64,000 bases of DNA from JAGQRJ01 sp041402045. GTDB taxonomy: Bacteria; Planctomycetota; J058. Where the stretch lies: positions 1 through 64,000 of the forward strand of contig JAWKSZ010000036.1 of the NCBI GenBank assembly GCA_041402045.1, given 5' to 3'. Made by a program: the position numbers and the translations under genes. The notes below the pieces were generated by a model, which made no database searches, was not told the origin of the DNA, and saw nothing but the letters and a program-made list of their open reading frames with translations. The stretch's first letter is position 1. Each line of letters begins with the position of its first letter. Positions 37,295 through 46,399 of the stretch are shown one piece after another.

Positions 37295-37828
37295 CTACCG
37301 CGCAGGGCCTACGACGGGCGGGCGCGCCTTGTCTGTCGCGCGCCGACGCGCTTCGCGCTCGACCTCCTCGCGCCAGAGCTCGTCGCGCTCGCGCTCGGCC
37401 TCCTCGTAGGCCTCCTGCGCCTGGCGGAACTCGGGGGCCGCGTCCTCGAACTCGTCCTCTTCCTCGTCGTCGTAGGACGAGTAGGCGAACACCCCGGCGG
37501 GGATCGGCGCACCCCAGTCGAGGTTGCGCTGGGGGTTGAGCAAGGTCAGGGCGCTGGAGGTGGCGGGGAAGGCGAGGACCAGGGGGGTCAGCGGCGGCTC
37601 GCCGAGGCCCATGAGCACCCAGTTGACGGGGTTGAGCATGCCCAGGCCCACGGTGAACACCAGCGAGCCCGTGAGGTCCAGGACCGGCGCCAGCGGGAGC
37701 AGGAGCGCCCCCGCGGGGATCTCCCACACCTCCCGCGGCCCCGAGCTCGTCGTCAGACGACCCCAACGACTCCAGCCGCAGCCGGCGAGCGCGCAGACGA
37801 GGAGCGTGGACAGGAGTCGCGAGCGCAT
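37295..37828 (-). CDS. lipoprotein of unknown function
   Basis: 177 aa from ATG 37828. The N-terminus MRSRLLSTLLVCALAGC is a lipoprotein signal with lipobox LAGC. Two further hydrophobic stretches (LLLPLAPVLDLTGSLVFTVGLG; LTPLVLAFPATSSAL) precede an acidic and then charged coiled-coil-like tail (DDEEEDEFEDAAPEF, YEEAERERDELWREEVEREA). No recognised domain. A palindromic repeat element starts 10 bp upstream of its start codon. Confidence 0.75.
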   Translation of the reverse strand: MRSRLLSTLLVCALAGCGWSRWGRLTTSSGPREVWEIPAGALLLPLAPVLDLTGSLVFTVGLGMLNPVNWVLMGLGEPPLTPLVLAFPATSSALTLLNPQRNLDWGAPIPAGVFAYSSYDDEEEDEFEDAAPEFRQAQEAYEEAERERDELWREEVEREARRRATDKARPPVVGPAR

Positions 37829-37837
37829 GCCGCCAGG

Positions 37838-38000
37838 CCAGTGCTGCACATCAGAAGTTCCGGTACATCTCGCTTGCCCTCGCCGCCCCTGGCTGCGTTG
37901 TTCGTCGGTCACAATGGCCCGCATTGCTCCCTCCTCACGCCTTGCCAGGGACGACGATTGCTGCGCGACCTGTACCGGCACTTCTGAAGCACAGCACTGG
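37838..38000. mobile_element. 163-bp MITE-like element with 30-bp terminal inverted repeats
   Basis: Left arm CCAGTGCTGCACATCAGAAG... (37838-37867) and right arm (37971-38000, reverse complement CCAGTGCTGTGCTTCAGAAG...) match at about 26 of 30 positions. The ~100-bp interior has no ORF of note, though it contains CCCTGGC/GCCAGGG partial complementarity. Size, lack of genes and long inverted ends suggest a MITE or large palindromic repeat. No target-site duplication is obvious. Confidence 0.6.
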
Positions 38001-38498
38001 TTGGGAGGTGAGGTAGCAGCAGGACGTGGGTTCAACGTCATGTCCATTGCCTGCGCGAAGTGACGGAATCAGCGGAGCCTTGGCGTCCTTGGCGTCCTTG
38101 GCGGTTTGGATTCCTGGTCCTGTCGGCGCGGTTTCGCAACAGCATCCCGTGCCTGTGCCCCTCTGGGCCGCTTCCCAGCGAGGTTCACCCGACACGGCAG
38201 CGCCGGCGGGGCAGGCTCGCCGCCTCCCTCTCCCCCTCGCGGGTAGGGGAGCAGCTCGCTGCTCCCGGTGGGTGAGGCCGTCCACCCTCCGGAGGGAGGG
38301 GGTCGCCGAGGCGGTTGGGCAGGGCGAGGCTCCGCCCCCGCGAGGACGTGCCGCGGAGGCCCGTCCCTCCGAGAGGTGGAGGGACGTCCATACCGGGAGC
38401 AGCGAGCTGCTGCCCTACCCGTGCTGGGGTGGGGAGCGAGCGGGCCGGCAGGGGCAGGGGCAGGGACGCCCGACCACGCTCGCGGCGTGGACCGGGGT
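38001..38498. other. gene-free spacer with short repeats
   Basis: 498 bp with no supported gene. It holds a 9-nt unit CCTTGGCGT repeated about three times (38078-38104) and a pair of 29-nt inverted repeats (38241-38269 and 38392-38420). Reading frames through it give only low-complexity Arg/Pro/Gly peptides. Confidence 0.65.
38241..38420. repeat. 180-bp inverted-repeat element
   Basis: Left arm 38241-38269 begins GGGTAGGGGAGCAGCTCGCT; the right arm 38392-38420 is its reverse complement with one mismatch in 29. Each arm contains its own small palindrome GAGCAGCTCGCTGCTC. The interior (122 bp) is G/C-rich with GGAGGG and CCCTCC blocks. No coding capacity. Confidence 0.7.
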
Positions 38499-39263
38499 CT
38501 ACGTCCCGATCTTGAGGCGCGCGGCGAGCTGGGGCTCGAGGTCCTCGATCTGGCCGATCTTGGCCATGGTCTTCTCGTAGTCGTAGGGGACCCGGCGCCA
38601 GGTGATCGCCTGGGGGGTCACCACGACGTAGCACGCGCGGTTGTCGCGGTCGCGGGGCTGACCGACCGAGCCCACGTTCACGATCGCCTTGTGCTCGCAG
38701 AAGTCGGGGAAGCGGTAGCGGTAGTCGAGCTGCTGCGCGGTCCGCGTTTGGTAGCGGTCGGTGATCACGCAGGGCATGTGGGTGTGGCCCACGAACAGCA
38801 GGCGCTCGAAGCCCGCGAAGATGTGCTCGAAGCGCTCGCTGGGCCCGTAGCTCATGTCCCGGGCCAGGATGTACTCGTTGGTGGGGTCGCGGGGCGAGCC
38901 GTGAATGAACACGTCCGGCCCCTCCTCGTGGCGCAGGGGGAGCTTGGTCAGGAAGCCCCAGCGGCGGCGCACGGCCTGGCCCGCGATCCAGCCGGGCTTG
39001 AGCACCTTGCGCGTCCAGTCGATCGCCCGGCGCGCGGGGAGGTTGAACGCGTAGGCGCCGTGGATCAGCGCCTCGTCATGGTTGCCGCGGAGCACGACCC
39101 GGCAGCGGTCCATGATCATGTCCACGCACTCGAGCGGGTTGGGGCCGTAGCCCACCACGTCGCCCAGGCAGATCACGTCGCGGACCCCGATGTCGTCGAG
39201 GTCCGCGAAGACCGCCGAGAGGGCCTCGATGTTCGAGTGGACGTCCGAAATGACCGCGTACAC
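38499..39263 (-). CDS. metallophosphoesterase, paralog A
   Basis: 254 aa from GTG 39263 (MYAVISDVHSNIEALSAV). Calcineurin-like motifs: DVHSN, CLGDVVGYGPNP, LRGNHDEALIHGAY, FVGHTHMPCV. It closely resembles the gene immediately upstream (same blocks and length), so the two arose by tandem duplication. The class includes diadenosine-tetraphosphatase- and YfcE-like enzymes; the substrate is unknown. The stop is within 20 bp of the repeat-rich spacer. Confidence 0.92.
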   Translation of the reverse strand: MYAVISDVHSNIEALSAVFADLDDIGVRDVICLGDVVGYGPNPLECVDMIMDRCRVVLRGNHDEALIHGAYAFNLPARRAIDWTRKVLKPGWIAGQAVRRRWGFLTKLPLRHEEGPDVFIHGSPRDPTNEYILARDMSYGPSERFEHIFAGFERLLFVGHTHMPCVITDRYQTRTAQQLDYRYRFPDFCEHKAIVNVGSVGQPRDRDNRACYVVVTPQAITWRRVPYDYEKTMAKIGQIEDLEPQLAARLKIGT

Positions 39264-39281
39264 GCCGACTACCCCGAGAGC

Positions 39282-40046
39282 CTAGATCCCTTCCTTGAGC
39301 CGCGCCGCGAGGGCGTTGTCCAGGAGCGGGACGGCCTCGATCTTGGCCGCGGTCTTCTCGTAGTCGTACTCCAGCCGGCGCCACTGCACGGTGTTCCCGT
39401 CGACGACGACGTAGCTGGCGCGGGTGTCGTGGTCCCGCGGCTGACCCACCGAGCCCACGTTGACGATCACCTTCTGGTCGGCGAGGTCGGGGTAGGTGTA
39501 GGTGTTGTCGAGGTCCGACGAGGTCTTGGTCTCGTAGCGGTCGGTGATGATGCACGGCATGTGCGTGTGGCCGACGAAGAGCATCTTCTCGAAGCCCTCG
39601 AAGATCTCGACGAACTTCTCGGTGGGCCCGAAGCCGATCTCGGTGGCGAGGATGTACTCGTTCGTGGGGTCACGGGGCGAGCCGTGGATCAGGAGGTGCC
39701 CCTCGACCTCGTGGCGCAGCGGGAGCTTGGTGAGGAACTCCCAGCGCCGGCGGACGGTGGTGCCGGAGAAGAAGCCCGGCTTGAGCTGGTCGCGGGTCCA
39801 CTCGATCGCCTTCTGGGCGCGCAGGTTGAACGCGTAGGCGCCGTGGACCAGGGCCTCGTCGTGGTTGCCCTTCAGGGTCGCCGTGCAGCGCTCCATGATC
39901 AGGTCGACGCACACGGTGGGGTCGGGACCGTAGCCCACGACGTCGCCCAGGCAGTAGATGTCCTCGATCCCCAGGGAGTCGATATCGGCCAGCACGACGT
40001 TGAGGGCTTCGATGTTGCTGTGAATGTCGGAGATGATCGCGAACAC
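39282..40046 (-). CDS. metallophosphoesterase, paralog B
   Basis: 254 aa from GTG 40046 (MFAIISDIHSNIEALNVV), chosen because it aligns with paralog A and follows AGAGGAAA; an upstream in-frame start at 40067 is less likely. Motifs: DIHSN, CLGDVVGYGPDP, LKGNHDEALVHGAY, FVGHTHMPCI. Paralog A follows 18 bp downstream. Retention of both copies with all metal ligands suggests distinct substrates or dosage. Confidence 0.92.
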   Translation of the reverse strand: MFAIISDIHSNIEALNVVLADIDSLGIEDIYCLGDVVGYGPDPTVCVDLIMERCTATLKGNHDEALVHGAYAFNLRAQKAIEWTRDQLKPGFFSGTTVRRRWEFLTKLPLRHEVEGHLLIHGSPRDPTNEYILATEIGFGPTEKFVEIFEGFEKMLFVGHTHMPCIITDRYETKTSSDLDNTYTYPDLADQKVIVNVGSVGQPRDHDTRASYVVVDGNTVQWRRLEYDYEKTAAKIEAVPLLDNALAARLKEGI

Positions 40047-40234
40047 GGGGATTTCCTCTCGTCCCACTACCCGACACTCGGCAGCCGATCGGGTACGAAA
40101 AACTCTGTTTTCTGGGGGCCTCTCCGAGGCTGCAGGCGCTGCTGACAGGTCTAAGTGCCGATTCTGTCAGGTCTGGACGGGTCTTGCCAGGGGACTGCCG
40201 CGAGAATCTTGGGCCGGCTCGCAGCCCCGGCGGT

Positions 40235-40885
40235 TCAGCGCAGGAAGGGGTTCGCGCGGCGCTCGAAGGCGATGGACGTCTCGGGTCCGTGCCCCGGGAT
40301 CACGCGGGTTCCGTCGGGCAGGGTCAGCAGGCGCTCGTGGATCGAGGTCAGGAGCGTCTGGGTGTCGCCGCCCGGGAGGTCGGTGCGCCCGACCGAGCCG
40401 TGGAACAGGGTGTCCCCGGAGAGCAGGAGCGGGCCGTTGCCCGTGCTGGCCAGGAAGCACACGCTCCCCGGGGTGTGCCCCGGGGTGTGGAGCACCTGCG
40501 CGGCGTGGTCGCCGTGGGTCAGCTCCTGCTCGTCGGCGAGGGGGGTGTCGACCGGCGGCGGGGTGGGCACGGGCATGACCGGGAGCCCGACCATGGCGAA
40601 CTGCCCGGGGACGTCGTCGTAGAGGAAGGCGTCCCCCGGGTGCAGGAGCACCTCGGCGCCGGTCGCCCGCTGCAGCTCCTGCGTCCCGAGCACGTGGTCG
40701 AGGTGCGCGTGGGTGTGCGCGATCCGCGTGACCTTCAGCTCGAGCTCGGCGCAGGTCGCGAGGATCTTCTCCACGTCGCCGCCGGGGTCGAACACGATCG
40801 CCTCCCCGGTGCGCGGGCAGCCGAGGATCGTGCAGTTGCACTGCAGGAAGCCCACGGGGAAGTGGCGGACGATCAACTCAGCCAT
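40235..40885 (-). CDS. MBL-fold hydrolase, glyoxalase II-like
   Basis: 216 aa metallo-beta-lactamase-fold protein. The binuclear metal motif is THAHLDH (58-64), then HTPGHTPGSVCF, GDTLFHGSVGRTDLPGG and a final VIPGHGPETSI. It matches the hydroxyacylglutathione-hydrolase-like group, which hydrolyses thioesters. ATG 40885 lies inside the end of the ABC ATPase gene (overlap ATGGCTGA, 8 nt), so it is coupled to the exporter operon. Confidence 0.9.
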   Translation of the reverse strand: MAELIVRHFPVGFLQCNCTILGCPRTGEAIVFDPGGDVEKILATCAELELKVTRIAHTHAHLDHVLGTQELQRATGAEVLLHPGDAFLYDDVPGQFAMVGLPVMPVPTPPPVDTPLADEQELTHGDHAAQVLHTPGHTPGSVCFLASTGNGPLLLSGDTLFHGSVGRTDLPGGDTQTLLTSIHERLLTLPDGTRVIPGHGPETSIAFERRANPFLR

Positions 40886-41636
40886 CGGCGAACACCTCTC
40901 GCGCGTCCTTGCCGCGCCGGCCGGTGAGGGTGGCCAGCAGGTCTTCCAGGTCACCCTCGGGGAGCTGCGCCTGCTGGCGCAGCTCGTCCAGGGTCCCACA
41001 GGCGATCAGGGTCCCGTGGTCGAGGACCCCGATCCGGTCGCAGCGCTTCTCGACCAGCCCCAGGATGTGCGACTGCACGATCACCGCGCGCTCGCGGCGC
41101 TTGAGCTCGGCCAGGAGCTCCGCGAAGCGCCGCGCGCCCTCGGGGTCGAGCCCGCCGGTGGGCTCGTCGAAGAGCAGCGCCGGGGGGTCGGGCAGCACGG
41201 CCAGGGCGATCGCCGCCTTGCGGCGCATGCCGCGGGAGTAGCCGGCCACCGGGCGCTGCGCGGCGTCGCCCAGGTCGAAGAAGTCGAACAGGCGCGTGGC
41301 GCGCTCGCGGGCGAGGGTGAGGTCCATGCCGCGGAGCTGCGCGAAGAGCTCGAGGTGCTCCCAGGCGGTGAGCTCCTCGTAGAGCACGGACTCCTCGGGC
41401 AGGTAGCCGAAGGCGGCGCGGGCGGCGAGGGGGTCCTGGGCCAGGGCGTGGCCGGCGACCCTGGCCTCGCCGGCGTCGGGGAGCACGAGCCCGCTGAGGA
41501 TCTTGGCGAAGGTCGACTTGCCCGCGCCGTTGTGGCCCAGGAGCCCGAACACCTCGCCGGGGCGCACGGTCAGGCTCAGGCCCTTCAGGGCCTGGAGCTC
41601 GCCGTAGGCCTTCGTGAGTCCGGTGACCTCGATCAC
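40878..41636 (-). CDS. ABC transporter ATP-binding protein (export type)
   Basis: 252 aa from GTG 41636. Walker A GHNGAGKST (34-42), Q-loop region YLPEESVLYEELT, signature YSRGMRRK (a CcmA-type variant of LSGGQ), Walker B ALLFDEPTGGLDP, and switch His in VIVQSHI. It resembles ABC-2 systems for drugs or lipids. The start overlaps the permease stop (GTGA) and its end overlaps the MBL gene, forming a three-gene operon. Confidence 0.93.
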   Translation of the reverse strand: MIEVTGLTKAYGELQALKGLSLTVRPGEVFGLLGHNGAGKSTFAKILSGLVLPDAGEARVAGHALAQDPLAARAAFGYLPEESVLYEELTAWEHLELFAQLRGMDLTLARERATRLFDFFDLGDAAQRPVAGYSRGMRRKAAIALAVLPDPPALLFDEPTGGLDPEGARRFAELLAELKRRERAVIVQSHILGLVEKRCDRIGVLDHGTLIACGTLDELRQQAQLPEGDLEDLLATLTGRRGKDAREVFADG

Positions 41637-43021
41637 GCCGCCGCCTGGTGGTCGCTGGTGCATTCGGCGCGGAGCCAGAGCGCCGCGGAGCGCCGCGCCT
41701 CGGCGGCGAACCCGAGCAGAGGATACAGCCCCACGAGCAGCGGGTGGATCTGGGCGGCGAGGGCGAAGCCGACCGCGACGACCCCGCCCCGGAGCGGGTA
41801 GGCGGTGGCCTCGACCAGGCTCCCCCGGGCCTCGCAGCGCAGGCCGAAGGCGACGGCGTCGAAGGTGGTGGCCAGGGTCAGGAGCGCCGCGCCGGCGGCG
41901 ACCCGGGGCCAGGGCGGCGCGCCCTCGGCCTGAGCGACCCAGGCCACGGCGACCGCGGTCAGCCCCATGGCGTAGGTCGCAGCGAGGGCCCAGCGCGAGA
42001 GGAGCACGGCGCCGCCGCTCAGGGGCTGCACGCGCTCGAGCAGGCGCCAGCCCTCGCGGGCCCGGGGCAGGTCGACCCCGAACAGGAACCCCGCCGCGGT
42101 GCCCAGGACGCCCACGAACATGAGCGTCAGCAGGCTCAACTGCCAGCCCTCGAGGCTCTCGTCGCTCCCCGCCACCGGGAGCAGGAGCAGGGCCGCGGGG
42201 AGCAGGCACGCGATCAGCCGCCCGCGGGGGAACCCGCCGCGGGCGAGCACGACCAGGTCGCGGCGCACCAGCGCGCCCACGCTCGCGGGGAGCAGCCGGG
42301 ACGGGAGCGCGGCCAGCCGCCACAGGAGCGGCGAGGCTTGGCCCCGCACCCGGCGCCCGCGGGCGCGGCGCTCCGCCGCGCCGCGGGGGACGACGAGCAG
42401 GGCCAGGGCGGCGAGGAGGGCCGCCGCGCCGCCGGTCGTTCCGAGTCCCAGGAGCTCGCCGCGGAGCGCGCTGCCCAGCGCGGGTCCGGGCCCTGGGCCC
42501 AGGAGCGCGAGCGCCGCGACCCCCGCGGCGGCCAGGACCCCCGCGGCGCGGGCCCCGAGCCCGCCGGCCAGGGCCCAGGCGCCGAGCAGGCTCAGCGCGG
42601 CGAGGAGCGGGGCGGAGAGCAGCCACCACCCGGCGATCGCGGGGCCCAGGCTCAGGCCTTGGGCCCGGGCGTAGCCGGCAGCGCAGGCCACGGGGAGCGC
42701 GGTGCCGGCCAGGGCCAGGAGCGCGCCTTCGACCCCGCGCAGGGCCACGAGCTGCCGCGCGCTCACGCCGCTGGGCAAGAGCAGGTCCAGCTCCCGGGCG
42801 GTGTAGAGCTGACGCCGCTGGATCAGGCTCAGGGCGCCGGCGAGGGCGAGCCAGCCCGCGGAGAGCCCGCGGCTGGCCCACGCCGGGGGCAGGCCCCGCT
42901 CGGCGGCCGCGCTCCCGGCGACCCAGGCCACCCAGCACAGCCCGGCCAGGACCACGAGCTCGAGGGGCGACCCGTAGCGCCGGCGGAGGATGCTCAGCCG
43001 CAGGCGCAGGAGCGCGGTCAC
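41633..43021 (-). CDS. multi-span membrane protein, ABC-2-like permease
   Basis: 462 aa, extremely Ala/Leu-rich with about ten or more hydrophobic segments. The N-terminus MTALLRLRLSILRRRYGSPLEL is typical of ABC-2 permease subunits. It contains an internal cytosolic loop (RGAAERRARGRRVRGQ). No closer family is recognised. GTGA overlap with the ATPase gene makes it the probable membrane partner. It is divergent from the TPR gene at 43103. Confidence 0.8.
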   Translation of the reverse strand: MTALLRLRLSILRRRYGSPLELVVLAGLCWVAWVAGSAAAERGLPPAWASRGLSAGWLALAGALSLIQRRQLYTARELDLLLPSGVSARQLVALRGVEGALLALAGTALPVACAAGYARAQGLSLGPAIAGWWLLSAPLLAALSLLGAWALAGGLGARAAGVLAAAGVAALALLGPGPGPALGSALRGELLGLGTTGGAAALLAALALLVVPRGAAERRARGRRVRGQASPLLWRLAALPSRLLPASVGALVRRDLVVLARGGFPRGRLIACLLPAALLLLPVAGSDESLEGWQLSLLTLMFVGVLGTAAGFLFGVDLPRAREGWRLLERVQPLSGGAVLLSRWALAATYAMGLTAVAVAWVAQAEGAPPWPRVAAGAALLTLATTFDAVAFGLRCEARGSLVEATAYPLRGGVVAVGFALAAQIHPLLVGLYPLLGFAAEARRSAALWLRAECTSDHQAAA

Positions 43022-43102
43022 GCGTCTCGCCCGCGGCGCGCGCGAGAACCCTCGACCGTTGCGTCGGTTGCAGGGGCCACAGCCGGTGGTGATACTGATT
43101 TC

Positions 43103-46100
43103 ATGGCGCTATTGACCGACGACGACGTCGCTTCCCTCGTCATGGCGAGGAACCTCCTCACCCAGAGCCAGATCGAGTCGTGCCGGCAGCGACAGGCCGC
43201 CAGCTCGACCCCGTGCTCCTTGGCGCAGGTGATCGTCAGTGAGGGGCTCGCTTCCGCAGAGGACATGAGGAGTCTCATGCTAGCAGGCACTCCCAGCAGC
43301 TCGTCCAGCGGCCGCTTCGCGACCGGCGGCAGCGGAGCCTACCCCGCCGGGAGCGGGGCGTATCCCCTCGGCGCCGGCTCGGCCAGCGGGCGCTACGAGG
43401 ACCCGGAGGTCGGCTTCGGGCGCTACCTGATCACGCAGGGCTTGATCGACCAGGACCAGGCCCGCGAGGCCTACCGCCTGCTCCAGGGCTACCGCCAGCA
43501 GCACCCGCAGGTGAACCTGGCCCAGGTGCTGGCCAAGCACGACATGGCGAGCAAGGAGCAGCTCCGCGACGCGTTCCAGGCCTTCAGCGCCTCGCAGAGC
43601 GGGCAGTATCCGATCGGCTCCTCGGGGTCGCAGCTCGTGCGGCTCCCCGACGCGAGCGGCGCCTCGCCGATCCCGCACACGATCGACCCGGACGCGATGG
43701 GCGGCTCGGGCATGTTCGGGCAGCCGTCGGCGTCGCCGATCCCGCACACGATCGACCCGGACGCGATGGTGGGCTCGGGCATGTTCGGGCAGCCGTCGGC
43801 GTCGCCGATCCCGCACACGATCGACCCGGACGCCTCCCTCGGCCGCGGCATGTTCGCCTCGGGCAAGATCCCGGGGACGATCGACCCTGACGGCCCGGCG
43901 GGCTCGGGCATGTTCGGCGGCAACGGGCCGGTGATCCCGCACACGATCGACCCCGACGCGGGGGTCGGCGGCGGGCCGGTGATCCCGCACACGATCGACC
44001 CGGACGCGATGGGCGGGTTCGGCGGCAACGGGCCGGTGATCCCGCACACGATCGACCCGGACGGCGGGTTCGGCGGCAACGGACCGGTGATCCCGCACAC
44101 GATCGACCCCGAGGGGCCGACCCTCCAGGGCGGGAGCGGGTTCGCGCACCCGTCGGGCAGCGCCTTCGGCCCCGCCGGGAGCGGCATGGGTCGCCGCGGC
44201 AGCGGCTTCGGCTCCCAGTTCCCGCCGGGCTCCCAGGGCTACGGCTCCCAGGGGCCGGGCAGCCAGGGCTACGGCCTCCTGCCCTCGGGCTCCCAGGGCC
44301 CGGCGAGCGCCGGCCCGGGCGGCACCCGCCCCGACGGCTCTCGTGGCCCGGGCGGCACGCGACCCGAGGGGTCCCGCGGCCCCGCGGGCACCCACAAACA
44401 GGGCACGGGCTTCCAGCTCGACCTGGCCCCCGCGCCGGACAAGCCCTCGCCGTTCCGCAACCCGAACCTCCCCGCGCCCAGCAGCCTGAGCCAGGTCGAC
44501 CACGACGAGGACGAGGAGGAGGAGGAGGTCCAGGGCTCCGGGCGGCGCAAGTCCGCGCGGCGGCGCGCGGCGCACCCTTCCCTGCGGCGCGAGCCCAAGA
44601 AGCCGCTGTGGATCGTGCTCCTCGCCGGCGTGGCGGTGGTGGTCGTGATCGGCGTGGGGCTCTCGGTGGCCAGCAGCAAGAGCCAGGGCCGCGAGGCCCT
44701 CGAGCACTGGCTGGCGCTCTCCGAGGAGGACGCCAAGGCCAAGCTCGACGCGGGGCTGCAGCTCCCCGAGGACGTGCAGGCCGATCCGGACGTGGCCAAG
44801 ATGCTCGACGAGCTCACGCGCCGCGTCGAGGCCGAGGAGCGCCGGCGCCAGGCGCTCGAGGTCCTGGACGGCCTCGAGCGGGCGCTGACCCTCGACGAGC
44901 GCAAGAAGATCTGCGACAAGGCGATCGAGCTGGACAAGACCCTGGCCAAGGCCTGGGTCGAGCGCGCGCGGATCCGCTTCGCCCTCGACCGGCGCGCGGC
45001 GCTGGAGAAGCCCGACTCCGAGCCCACGGACATCACCAAGGGCGCGCGCAACGACCTGAACCAGGCGATCGGCTTCGACGACTCCTCCCCCGAGGCCTAC
45101 CTGTTCCAGAGCGAGCTCTACGTGTTCGAGAACGACGGCCGCGCGGCGCTGGGGAGCCTGCGCCGGGTGGAGGAGCTCGACCCCGACGGCGCGCTGGGGC
45201 ACCTCGCCCGCGGACTGAAGGAGGAGATGAGCCTGCGCTACGGCGACGCCCAGACCCACTTCGACCGCGCGATCGAGCTCAACAGCAAGCTCGTGCCCGC
45301 CTACCTCGCCCGGGCGCGGGTGTGCGTCACCCAGGGCATGCACCCCAAGGCGATCGCCAGCGCCGACCAGGCCAAGGAGCTCGACCCGGCCTCGTCGGAG
45401 GCGCACACCCTCCTGGCCGAGGCGCGCTACTACGCGAGCGGGCGCAGCGACCGCGGCATTCTGCGGATCCTGGACAAGGCGCTGGAGCTCGACCCCAGCA
45501 ACTCGCGCGCGCTGGCCCTGCGCTCCTACGCGCGGCTCGAGCGCACCGCGATCGGGCAGATCGTCTCCAGCCCCGCGGAGTGCGACCGGGCACAGAAGGA
45601 CGCCGAGCAGGCCAACTCGATCCGCCCCGAGGTGTTCGCCTGGCTGACCCTGGCGGAGCTCGCGATCTGGCGCGAGGAGGACCCGACCAAGGCCCAGAAG
45701 TACGCCAAGCGCGCGATCGACCTCGACGCGCGCAACCCCGACGCCTGGCTGCTCCGCGGGCGCATTCGGATCCTGGCGAACACCTACGACGAGGCCGACC
45801 GCGACCTCGAGCGCGTGCTGAACCTGGCGGAGTCGCGCCCCGGGACCGAGGAGACCACCGCGCGCGCGTTGACCATGCGCGCCGGGATCAAGGTCGGCAA
45901 CAAGGACTTCGCCACCGCCAAGGACCTCCTGCGCCGGGCGACCAAGCTCTACGACGACCTGGCCGAGGCCCACTACTACCTGGGCAAGGCCCTGCACCTC
46001 GACCCCAAGCGCCAGCCCGGTGACTGGCTCAAGGCCGAGGAGGAATACAGCAAGGCGATCTCCAAGGACGGCACCCTGGCCGACGCGTGGTTCCACCGCG

Positions 46101-46396
46101 GCTGCTTGCACATCGACCGCTCCCGCGGCGGCAACCTGGCCGCCAAGGAGTGGGAGGCGGGCCTCGACGACCTGAACAAGGCCGAGGAGCTCATGAACGC
46201 GAAGTACCGCGCGTTCTTCAAGCCCTACTACCTCGACCTCATGCGCGGCGTGGCCTACTTCGGCCTCGAGGAGTGGGAGCCGGCCAAGAAGCACCTGACC
46301 CGCTACACCGACGAGGCGTCGCCGGGTGAGGACAACTTCGCCAAGGCGAAGGACATGATCAAGCAGATCGAGGCCGCGCAGAGCGGGAACCAGTGA
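43103..46396 (+). CDS. membrane-anchored TPR protein with IPHTIDPD repeats
   Basis: 1097 aa from ATG 43103; the open frame extends upstream but only as the opposite strand of the permease gene. Layout: two helical modules like type II secretion ATPase N-domains (~3-60, LVMARNLLTQSQIESCRQRQ; ~98-160, FGRYLITQGLIDQDQAREAY); a low-complexity part with eight copies of an IPHTIDPD motif (~190-338); a Gly/Ser/Pro linker; an acidic then Arg-rich patch (DHDEDEEEEEVQGSGRRKSA); a membrane helix (~503-522, WIVLLAGVAVVVVIGVGLS); and ~550 residues of TPR repeats. Likely N-in, with the TPRs outside the cytoplasm. The next TPR gene starts 3 bp later. Confidence 0.85.
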   Translation: MALLTDDDVASLVMARNLLTQSQIESCRQRQAASSTPCSLAQVIVSEGLASAEDMRSLMLAGTPSSSSSGRFATGGSGAYPAGSGAYPLGAGSASGRYEDPEVGFGRYLITQGLIDQDQAREAYRLLQGYRQQHPQVNLAQVLAKHDMASKEQLRDAFQAFSASQSGQYPIGSSGSQLVRLPDASGASPIPHTIDPDAMGGSGMFGQPSASPIPHTIDPDAMVGSGMFGQPSASPIPHTIDPDASLGRGMFASGKIPGTIDPDGPAGSGMFGGNGPVIPHTIDPDAGVGGGPVIPHTIDPDAMGGFGGNGPVIPHTIDPDGGFGGNGPVIPHTIDPEGPTLQGGSGFAHPSGSAFGPAGSGMGRRGSGFGSQFPPGSQGYGSQGPGSQGYGLLPSGSQGPASAGPGGTRPDGSRGPGGTRPEGSRGPAGTHKQGTGFQLDLAPAPDKPSPFRNPNLPAPSSLSQVDHDEDEEEEEVQGSGRRKSARRRAAHPSLRREPKKPLWIVLLAGVAVVVVIGVGLSVASSKSQGREALEHWLALSEEDAKAKLDAGLQLPEDVQADPDVAKMLDELTRRVEAEERRRQALEVLDGLERALTLDERKKICDKAIELDKTLAKAWVERARIRFALDRRAALEKPDSEPTDITKGARNDLNQAIGFDDSSPEAYLFQSELYVFENDGRAALGSLRRVEELDPDGALGHLARGLKEEMSLRYGDAQTHFDRAIELNSKLVPAYLARARVCVTQGMHPKAIASADQAKELDPASSEAHTLLAEARYYASGRSDRGILRILDKALELDPSNSRALALRSYARLERTAIGQIVSSPAECDRAQKDAEQANSIRPEVFAWLTLAELAIWREEDPTKAQKYAKRAIDLDARNPDAWLLRGRIRILANTYDEADRDLERVLNLAESRPGTEETTARALTMRAGIKVGNKDFATAKDLLRRATKLYDDLAEAHYYLGKALHLDPKRQPGDWLKAEEEYSKAISKDGTLADAWFHRGCLHIDRSRGGNLAAKEWEAGLDDLNKAEELMNAKYRAFFKPYYLDLMRGVAYFGLEEWEPAKKHLTRYTDEASPGEDNFAKAKDMIKQIEAAQSGNQ
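43667..44116 (+). repeat. coding repeat array, IPHTIDPD units
   Basis: Eight units encode IPHTIDP[DE] (one is IPGTIDPD), spaced irregularly by 9-21 residues of Gly/Met/Phe-rich sequence such as AMGGSGMFGQPSAS or GGFGGNGPV. At the DNA level the core CCGCACACGATCGACCC is nearly identical in each copy, which shows recent unit duplication. Two flanking types (SASP-IPH and GPV-IPH) suggest two rounds of expansion. Confidence 0.9.
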
Positions 46397-46399
46397 TCC

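Noticed and set aside
41648..43102. N-terminal extension of the IPHTIDPD-repeat TPR gene
   Set aside because: The extension is antisense to the ABC permease and has no protein character; ATG 43103 begins clear helical modules.
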